From NCBI RefSeq assembly GCF_900005765.1, contig NC_041692.1:806001-870000 (forward strand): a DNA stretch of 64,000 nucleotides, read 5' to 3'. This document shows positions 56,898 to 64,000 of the stretch, piece after piece. Below the pieces are notes generated by a model. The model made no database searches, was not told the DNA's origin, and saw nothing but the letters and a program-made list of their open reading frames with translations. Position 1 is the stretch's first letter. The number at the start of each line of letters is the position of its first letter. This DNA is from Plasmodium relictum (taxonomy: Eukaryota; Apicomplexa; Aconoidasida; Haemosporida; Plasmodiidae). The position numbers and the translations under genes are program-made.

Positions 56898-57971
56898 CTA
56901 TTTTAAAACTTTGGTATTTTTATAATTTTCATATCTTTTTAAGCATGTTTCATAATCATCTATAGGTATATTATAATTTTCAAAATCATATTTTAGCATT
57001 TCATATATAAGTTGAGTAAAATTGTAAGTTGGCTCCCATTTTAAAATTTTTTTAGCTTTTGAGAAATCACCTAGTAATGTATTAACTTCACATTTTCTAA
57101 AATATTTGTTGCTTTTATTAATAACTATTTTATTATTTTGACATATACCTACTTCGTTAATTCCTTCTCCAATCCATTTTATATATATGCCTACAAATGA
57201 AAAAGAAATTTCACAAAATTCTCTAACCGAATGATTTTCACTAGAACAAATAACAAAATCTTGAGGTTCATTTTCCTGTAGCATCAAATACATTGCATAT
57301 ACATAGTCTTTTGCATGTCCCCAATCTCTATATGTATCAATATTACCCAATGTTATAAAATTCTGTAAATTTTTGCGAATTCTTGCTATTCCTCTGGTTA
57401 TTTTTCTTGTAACAAAAGTTTCTCCTCTTCTAGGACTTTCATGATTAAATAAAATTCCATTAACACAAAACATATTGTATGATTCTCTATAATTTATTGT
57501 TATATAATGTGAATATAATTTAGCAATAGCATAAGGAGAAACAGGATAAAAAGGAGTATCTTCGTTTTGAGGAATACTCTTTACTTTACCGAATAATTCT
57601 GATGTTGATGCATTATAAAATTTTACATTTTTTATCTTTGACATTTTTATTGCTTCTAATATTCTTAAAGTTCCTATACCTGTTACATCAGCTGTATATT
57701 CAGGTAGCTCAAAGCTAACTTTCACATGACTTTGGGCTGCTAAGTTATAAATCTCAGTCGGTTTAATTTCAGATATTAATGAGCATATACTACTACTATC
57801 AATTACATCACCATAATGCAAAATTAACTTATCAAAAATATGATCAATTCTTTTTGTATTAAATGAACTACATCTTCTTATTACTCCATGTACTTCGTAA
57901 CCCTTCTCTAATAAAAGCTCACTTAAATATGAACCATCTTGACCTGTTATTCCAAATATTAGTGCAATCAT
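56898..57971 (-). CDS. GMD: GDP-mannose 4,6-dehydratase
   Basis: 357 residues from the ATG at 57971, which places '[20 protein letters not shown]' at the N terminus as in other GMDs; the open codons further upstream start only with TTG. The NADP-binding G-I-T-G-Q-D-G motif is followed by '[13 protein letters not shown]' and '[11 protein letters not shown]'. The catalytic region has 'ASTSELFGK' and the YxxxK in '[15 protein letters not shown]'. '[17 protein letters not shown]' is nearly invariant in GMD. It makes GDP-4-keto-6-deoxymannose, the first step of GDP-fucose synthesis, which feeds O-fucosylation of thrombospondin-type repeats on parasite surface proteins. Complete, without inserts; cytosolic. 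Confidence 0.97.
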   Translation of the reverse strand: MIALIFGITGQDGSYLSELLLEKGYEVHGVIRRCSSFNTKRIDHIFDKLILHYGDVIDSSSICSLISEIKPTEIYNLAAQSHVKVSFELPEYTADVTGIGTLRILEAIKMSKIKNVKFYNASTSELFGKVKSIPQNEDTPFYPVSPYAIAKLYSHYITINYRESYNMFCVNGILFNHESPRRGETFVTRKITRGIARIRKNLQNFITLGNIDTYRDWGHAKDYVYAMYLMLQENEPQDFVICSSENHSVREFCEISFSFVGIYIKWIGEGINEVGICQNNKIVINKSNKYFRKCEVNTLLGDFSKAKKILKWEPTYNFTQLIYEMLKYDFENYNIPIDDYETCLKRYENYKNTKVLK

Positions 57972-58806
57972 ATTTTTCAAAAAAAAACAAAAAATTATGT
58001 TTAAAATAAAAAAAACCAAAAAAAATATTTTTATTAATCTCTATGGATAATACATGATAATAAAAAAAAAATATATCTACAATTAAATTACAATGTCAAT
58101 TTCGTATTATAACAAAATTAACTGTAATTACAAGGAATAAAAAGGGTAAAAAATTTAAATAATATTTATTTTTCATAAAAAATATAATTGTAATACACAA
58201 GAAAAAAATAAAAGGATTCTTAGATATTTAATAAGTAATTTTAATTACAATATGTTCTGTTACTATTTTTAAAAAAAAGAAATAGAAATAACCCTTTGTA
58301 ATTTTTTTTTTTTTCATTAATATGAATATTAATACATCTAAATATATTACAAAATATCTATTTACATGAATTATTAAAAAAAAATTAATAGATATTTATA
58401 AAAACTCATATCAGAAATTTTTTTTATTTTAAAAAAAAATATAAAATGAAATAAAAACATTATAAATAGAAAAGAAATATATATACATAAAAAAAAAAAA
58501 AAAAAAAATAGTATGCAAATGAACATATAAACTGTATATATATATATATATATATGTATATTTATTTATTAATTTTTTTATTTTAGTATATTAACAGTTT
58601 TTTCTAGTTCGTGGATAAATATTAGACTTAACTTTCCTTTTATATTTTATTTTATTTTTTTTTTTTTTTAATTTTATCCACTAAAATAATTTTTTAAAAA
58701 TAAAGTATCCTTTATTTTTTACACAACTTAAGACTTTTAAATTTTCTGTTAATCCCTTTTTTTTTCTCTCTCTATAATTATAAACTTTTTTTAAAAATGT
58801 AATAAC
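57972..58806. other. Divergent intergenic region, GMD / ABCF
   Basis: An 835-base region with promoters for GMD and the ABCF gene. It has several poly-A and poly-T runs and a short TA tract around 58536-58556. Nothing else was recognised. Confidence 0.6.
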
Positions 58807-61800
58807 ATGTTTCTTGAACTATATTTTTCTTTAATAATACTTTGTTATGTAATATTTAATAAAGCTATACAGATTAATAAATATAATTTTTTAAATAGTT
58901 TACATTTTAAAAATAATATTGGTGAAAAAAGAAAAAAATATTTAATAAAAAAGAATTCTATAAGAAGTAAAATAACAGAAAAATCAAAACTAAGAACAAG
59001 TCAAGAATTATATTATTACAAATATAGAGAAGAAAATGCAGAATGCAAGTGTGATGATGAATATGAAGAATATGACAATGATATTGTAGAAGACTATCTT
59101 AAAGAAGGGGAAGAATTTGACGAGATAGAAGAAGATTATTATGACGAATATGAAGAATATTACATTAATGAAAATATAGAGAAAAGAAAAATAGAATATA
59201 AAAAACTATTTAACATTGATGAAAATGATGAATATCAAGTTTTATCTCCAAAATATAATATGAACATTTACAATATATTAGAAAAAAAGTACGATAAGGA
59301 TGAAGAGAAAAATAAAGTTATTTTAACAATAAATAACTTAAATTATGAAATAGATAACAAAAAACTTATAAATAATTTAAATTTTCAATTGAGTAAATCA
59401 GAATGCGTTGGTTTGATAGGTAATAATGGATGCGGAAAAACTTCTTTATTGAATTTAATTTATGAAAATGCTGATAAAAATTCTAAAAGTATAATTATAA
59501 GTAACAGAAAAATTAGCCAAGACATATTAAATTTTAAATTAAATGAAAAAAACTTATTAGCTGCTATTAATAAAAATGATTTCGGAGTACTGTATAAAAT
59601 TTTGTCGTACATGAAAAATAATTCATTAGAATTGAGCGCCATGCCATCTTTAATAAAAAATAAAGATATGTCATATTTTCAAATGAAAAAAAATAATAAA
59701 ATCAACAATAATGAATTATTTTATAAAAATGATGTTTTTTACTTTAAACAAAATATTCATTTACTAGAAGATAATAATCTAACAGTTTTTGAAAAAGTTT
59801 TGAGATTTTATGAAAGTACACTTGAAAAGTATGAAGTTTTAAATTATATAGAAGAAAACATTAGTCAGTATCGAAAATATGAGGTAATAAATAAATTTAA
59901 TATAAAAGAAGATCAAGCATTTAAACAAACACCCGAAGATGAATCTGATAATAAAAAATCTAGTAGAAATAATAATATAAATTATAATGAAACAAAATTA
60001 AATAAATTTGATGATATTATAAATAATAAAAATAAGAATATTATTGACCATGTTAGTAATGATAGTAATAAGGAATACTTAAATGATGTTAATAGTAATT
60101 ATAAAACGAAGCTTTCGACAGATAAAGCTAATGAAAATTTTGTTAAATCTAAATACTTTGAAATGATTTTAAAATTATATATGTATGAAAAGGAATACAT
60201 TTTTAAGGAAATAAATGACGTTAAAATGAATTTTAATAAATATGTAAATATACTAAATCTGAAAAATTTTCTATATGTAAAATTGTGCCATTTAAGTAAC
60301 GGCTATATTATTCGAGTATACTTGTTATTATTGCTTTTAAGCAAATCTAAATTATTACTAATAGATGAAATAAATAATAATTTAGATATATTCAATATAT
60401 TTTTTATAATGAACATCTTTAATTATTCTTTGAAATATAAAAAAATGGGAATTATATTAGCAAGTCATGATTTTTTTTTAGTAAGCAAATTATGTAACAG
60501 AATATTAGATTTTAACAAAATTTGCGGATACGATATTGATTTCAATAATGTAGCACTATTAAAAAAAATTATTAAGAATGACAATAAGAATATAGATGAA
60601 TTAAAAAATAATGAAAAAATATGTAACTTAACATACTTTCAAGGAAATTATACACAATATTTAAATAATATGAAAGTTTTGTTTGATAATAGGAAAAAAA
60701 AAAAAGAAGAACTTAAAAAAATATTAGATCAACTAAATTCTACTATATCTAAGAGTAAAAAAAAAAACAAAAAAGAATTTATGCAACAATTTTTAAAAAA
60801 AAAAGAAGAAGAATTAAAATTATACCAAAATATTTATTCCATTTATTTTGATAGTAAATTAAATTATCAATATATGTATTATAATCTAGTATATAGTAAT
60901 AAAAACAAGAACAGTTCTAAAAGCTATGAACAACAACTAAATAGAAACTTAGACAATAAAGAAAAAATTAATGTGAATTATGAAAAACAAAACTTTAAGC
61001 AGAACAGTGATTTAAATATAAATGAAAATATAGTAGATATCGATGATAGATTTGAAAATATAAAGAAGGAAAATTATAATAAATATACAAATCCTGAACG
61101 TGTATCAGAAAATATAAAAAATGATCATGTTGGTTACTCCATTGGGAACGATAATAGTGTAAGTTCACATGAAAATCAGTCAATATATAGTGAAGAAAAT
61201 GGAGATGAAGAGGATATAAAAACATTTGTTTATAATAAACTTAATGATATAGAAAGTAACATGAATAAAAATATTCTAATAGATATGAGCAAAAAGATTA
61301 AAAACAATGAATTAATACAAACAGGAGAAGTATATTCAACCGGTAATGCAACTTTATATGAATTTAATAATTTCACTTTTTATTTTTTAAATAAAAAGAA
61401 TAAAAAAAAAAAATATATATTTAAAGAAATGAATCTAAGTATAAACAGTGGTGAAAATATTTTAATACTCGGAAAAAATGGAATAGGAAAATCAACTTTT
61501 TTTAAAATATTAACTAATAAATATAACTTAATATTAAAAGAAAAAGAAAAAAAAAAAAAAAGTATTTATGCTTACGGAGATAATGACAGTGAAGAAAGTA
61601 ACGATAATGCAGGATGCGAAAAAAACAGAAAATTTAATTGTGAAGGAGCAATTAATTGTAATTTTAATAATGTATTATTAACATATTTTGAACAAAATAT
61701 GATAAAAAGTTTAAATTTAGAAATTAATGATCACTTTAAAAATTTAATTGAAAATGTTAGTTATTATCCAATTAGTTTTAATGATAATTTTGAAATGAAT

Positions 61801-62661
61801 CCATTTAATGAAAATCTTTTTTTTTATGTTTTAAACAAAACCAAATTATTTGAAAATGATAAAATAGATAATATTGAAGAAAAAATTAATGCATTGTTAA
61901 AGATATTCTATATAGATAGTGCAACCTCTATTAAAGAAAAAAGTGGGGGAGAAAAAGTTAGAATACTATTCCTTTCTTTGTTTTTAAAAAAATCCAATTT
62001 ATTGTTATTGGATGAAATAAATAATAATCTAGATATTTATTTGAAAAATCTTTTGTTAAATTTTCTAAATTTTATCTACGAAGGAAATTATATATTAACC
62101 ACTCATGATTTTTATATTATAAAAAATTTACAAAATATTCACAAAATAATTTATATTTTTGATTATCAGAATATTTTTACATTTTATAATGTAAAAGACT
62201 TTATTGATAGTTTTTATAATTTTATTTTAAATTCTTTTAATGTATTTAAAAGGGATGGGGAATTACATAAAAAGTCTAATATAGCACAAATACTCAAAGA
62301 TAATGATAATTCGTCAAATTTAAGTTATTACAAACAAGAAAGCACTCTAAATAGCTGTTTCAATAAAGACAATGAAATTAATATATTCAGAATAAATAAC
62401 AGCGAGTGCGAAAATATCACTAAAAAGGAAGAAGAATTAAATAAAAAAAATTATGAAAAATATCTTTATGATAAATATGATTATGAAATATTAGACTTTT
62501 TAAAGGGTCAAGTATTAAAAGAAAAAAACGAAAGAAAGAATTACGAACAAATAAATGTTCAAGAAAATAAAGAAAAAAAAAAAGTAAAGAAAAAAAATTT
62601 TGGAGGTAAAGGATCTTCAGGAAAAATAAAAATAAAAAATTGGAAAAGATGGAAGAAGTGA
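58807..62661 (+). CDS. ABCF1: ABCF-family ATPase with apicoplast-type leader
   Basis: 1284 residues, two ABC domains and no membrane helices apart from the leader. Residues 1-20 are a hydrophobic signal peptide ('MFLELYFSLIILCYVIFNKA'). A Lys/Asn/Ser-rich, acid-poor stretch (about 21-65) looks like an apicoplast transit peptide, and a very acidic segment follows. Domain 1: Walker A G205-NNGCG-K211-T, signature L496-S-N-G, Walker B ending D520-E521, H-loop 'LASHDFFLV'. The inter-domain linker is charged, with coiled-coil character. Domain 2: Walker A G889-KNGIG-K895-S, signature S1046-GGE, D1069-E1070, 'TTHDFYII'. Both Walker B extensions read DEINNNLD where ABCF proteins normally have DEPTNHLD. 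ABCF proteins act on the ribosomal E site; this one presumably acts on organellar ribosomes. Confidence 0.9.
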   Translation: MFLELYFSLIILCYVIFNKAIQINKYNFLNSLHFKNNIGEKRKKYLIKKNSIRSKITEKSKLRTSQELYYYKYREENAECKCDDEYEEYDNDIVEDYLKEGEEFDEIEEDYYDEYEEYYINENIEKRKIEYKKLFNIDENDEYQVLSPKYNMNIYNILEKKYDKDEEKNKVILTINNLNYEIDNKKLINNLNFQLSKSECVGLIGNNGCGKTSLLNLIYENADKNSKSIIISNRKISQDILNFKLNEKNLLAAINKNDFGVLYKILSYMKNNSLELSAMPSLIKNKDMSYFQMKKNNKINNNELFYKNDVFYFKQNIHLLEDNNLTVFEKVLRFYESTLEKYEVLNYIEENISQYRKYEVINKFNIKEDQAFKQTPEDESDNKKSSRNNNINYNETKLNKFDDIINNKNKNIIDHVSNDSNKEYLNDVNSNYKTKLSTDKANENFVKSKYFEMILKLYMYEKEYIFKEINDVKMNFNKYVNILNLKNFLYVKLCHLSNGYIIRVYLLLLLLSKSKLLLIDEINNNLDIFNIFFIMNIFNYSLKYKKMGIILASHDFFLVSKLCNRILDFNKICGYDIDFNNVALLKKIIKNDNKNIDELKNNEKICNLTYFQGNYTQYLNNMKVLFDNRKKKKEELKKILDQLNSTISKSKKKNKKEFMQQFLKKKEEELKLYQNIYSIYFDSKLNYQYMYYNLVYSNKNKNSSKSYEQQLNRNLDNKEKINVNYEKQNFKQNSDLNINENIVDIDDRFENIKKENYNKYTNPERVSENIKNDHVGYSIGNDNSVSSHENQSIYSEENGDEEDIKTFVYNKLNDIESNMNKNILIDMSKKIKNNELIQTGEVYSTGNATLYEFNNFTFYFLNKKNKKKKYIFKEMNLSINSGENILILGKNGIGKSTFFKILTNKYNLILKEKEKKKKSIYAYGDNDSEESNDNAGCEKNRKFNCEGAINCNFNNVLLTYFEQNMIKSLNLEINDHFKNLIENVSYYPISFNDNFEMNPFNENLFFYVLNKTKLFENDKIDNIEEKINALLKIFYIDSATSIKEKSGGEKVRILFLSLFLKKSNLLLLDEINNNLDIYLKNLLLNFLNFIYEGNYILTTHDFYIIKNLQNIHKIIYIFDYQNIFTFYNVKDFIDSFYNFILNSFNVFKRDGELHKKSNIAQILKDNDNSSNLSYYKQESTLNSCFNKDNEINIFRINNSECENITKKEEELNKKNYEKYLYDKYDYEILDFLKGQVLKEKNERKNYEQINVQENKEKKKVKKKNFGGKGSSGKIKIKNWKRWKK

Positions 62662-62979
62662 AATGCAAATTAAAAATATAAATGTTGGATAAACAATAAA
62701 GGATATTCACAAATTCAATAATAATAAAATGAATAACGTCAATAATTGTATTGTTAAGAAAAATATTATAAAATATAGTTATTATAACGATAATAAAGAC
62801 ATTAAAATAAAAAGTTGATAATTTAAAAATTGGAATAATGATCATATTAGTTTTTTGAAAATACTTCTTCATATTTTATTTAGTTTAAACTCATATGAAT
62901 ACATAAATATGCAGTATATAGTATATAAAAAAAGGATGAAAAATAAAAAAAAAAAAAAACTCATAAAAATGACATACAA
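62662..62979. other. Short convergent intergenic region
   Basis: About 320 bases between ABCF and the end of the DENR gene. AT-rich; nothing was recognised. Confidence 0.6.
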
Positions 62980-63996
62980 TTATTTTGGTGGTAAAAAAAC
63001 AAATTTATCTTCAGTTACTTCAGGACAATTTTTCATTATAACTTCAGCAATATTTTGTTCTACATCTCCCTATAAATGAGGAACCAAAGAAAAAGGAAAA
63101 AAAAAAAATTTTATTTATTTATTTATTTTTTTTTCATGTATTTATGTAAATAATTACTTGTATATCTATTTGATCTGGATTATTATTCGTTCCTTTAATA
63201 ACTGAAGAACCGCAAGCGTAAAATCTAGAGAAAATTTTTGCCATTTTTTCTAACTTAGCATATGTATGCAATCCCGTTACAACTGTCACAACTTTTTTTC
63301 TTGCTCTTGTTGTTTTTTGTATTGTTATTTTTTGATTGGCCTAAAAAAATAAGAAAACGCATGTAGATATATAGATGCAAATATATGTATCTATACATAT
63401 ATATATTTATGATATTACAACTTTGGGGATTTTTTTTGTTTGCTTTTTATTATTATTATCAGCTTCATTATTCATAATATCATAATTATATTTTTCTTTA
63501 TTTTCTTCTTTACACTCATTATAAAATTTTCCATATTCACAATATTCATATGGCATTCCACAAACTAAAAAAAAGAAAATAACAAACTTATTTCATATAT
63601 TAAACTTATTAAAAAAAAAAAAAAAAAAATATGCAATTATATAATTTTATAAATAACAAAAACATAACATTTAATTCATTTAAATTTTATATTGAAAAAA
63701 AATTTATAAATACATAAAAAAAAAAAAGAGAAAAAAAATTAATTTTTATTTTATTAGTTGATTTTACTTTTGCAGTATTCAACATTAACTGGTTCATATT
63801 TCTTTTTATCTTTATCTAAGTTATTATATGCTGTATTTTGATTTTCATCATTTCTGGAATTCGTTTCATCTTCTTTTATAATATTATTATTATCATTTCT
63901 TTTAATTTCATTTTCATTATCATTCTTACTTTTATTATTAATAGCAGTTTTAGTATTTTGCTTGTTACGTTTTTTTTCTTCTTTTTTATCTTTCAT
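62980..63996 (-). CDS. Density-regulated protein DENR (SUI1-domain translation factor)
   Basis: Four exons on the minus strand: 63768-63996, 63419-63564, 63158-63340 and 62980-63069, joining in frame to about 215 residues. The N-terminal zinc-binding motif spans exons 1-2: 'PVNVEYCKICGMPYEYCEYG', closely matching DENR. Exons 3-4 form the SUI1 domain: 'RARKKVVTVVTGLHTYAKLE', 'FYACGSSVIKG', 'DQIDIQGDVEQNIAEVI' and a C terminus at 'FLPPK'. DENR with MCT1 removes deacylated tRNA from post-termination 40S subunits and promotes reinitiation. Exon 1 is Lys/Asn-rich and its first ATG is only four bases from the window edge, so the start is provisional. Coordinates of the last exon may be off by a base because of homopolymers. 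Confidence 0.9.
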
Positions 63997-64000
63997 TTTC

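Noticed and set aside
57972-58019. Extended N terminus for GMD.
   Set aside because: No ATG is present upstream; the GMD start with its NADP motif at 57971 matches the family.
1-64000. tRNA, rRNA, transposon, phage, operon or CRISPR features.
   Set aside because: No B-box-like GTTC pattern with cloverleaf, no inverted-repeat-bounded transposase and no spaced direct repeats were found by reading; the genome type also makes most of these unlikely.

Overview
The window is nuclear DNA of a malaria parasite (Plasmodium or a very close haemosporidian). Evidence: extreme A+T content; long intergenic homopolymer and TA tracts; short phase-conserving introns with GTAA/GTAT donors and T-rich acceptors ending in AG; proteins swollen by Asn/Lys/Asp low-complexity inserts; and a familiar gene order. 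From memory, the order from Fe-SOD through ALBA1, L13, S16, GMD, ABCF1 and DENR/SUI1 matches P. falciparum chromosome 8. The DMT and CDF transporters at the left end are neighbours on P. falciparum chromosome 7. So this is probably not P. falciparum, and a synteny junction seems to lie near 5.5-7 kb or slightly further right. The species cannot be named from the sequence.

Layout. 0-6 kb: a small BolA-like protein (+), a DMT-family transporter (-) and a CDF zinc transporter (+). 7-20 kb: three minus-strand genes, namely a class A FAD monooxygenase with large inserts, importin beta and a RAP-domain RNA-binding protein, separated by gene-free stretches of about 2 kb. 20.8-23 kb: a secreted or membrane protein read through an in-frame UGA, with a SECIS-like hairpin in its 3' region, converging on iron superoxide dismutase. 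24.5-31.5 kb: two low-complexity parasite proteins of unknown function, the larger with an upstream exon and an apparent frameshift near its end. 33-42 kb: a conserved 393-residue protein, a protein with two LSD1-type zinc fingers, and a three-exon DDHD phospholipase. 43-49 kb: an NVL/Rix7-type double AAA ATPase and ALBA1. 52-56 kb: a six-exon small protein of unknown function and the divergent ribosomal protein pair L13/S16. 57-64 kb: GDP-mannose 4,6-dehydratase, an ABCF ATPase with an apicoplast-type leader, and the four-exon DENR translation factor, which reaches the right edge.

Themes. The right half is rich in translation and RNA genes: Rix7-type ATPase, ALBA1, L13, S16, ABCF and DENR. 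A redox pair, selenoprotein and Fe-SOD, sits at 20.8-23 kb. No tRNA, rRNA, mobile element or CRISPR array was recognised.

The strongest unusual signal is the selenoprotein: TGA at codon 26 of an otherwise open 335-residue frame, plus a form-II SECIS-like structure at 22083-22146. It probably belongs to the small known set of Plasmodium-specific selenoproteins, but I could not establish which one. Secondary leads are the A9 frameshift near 24.67 kb, a cluster of hairpins near 33 kb, a possible Alba-fold protein next to ALBA1, and a G-box in the shared L13/S16 promoter.
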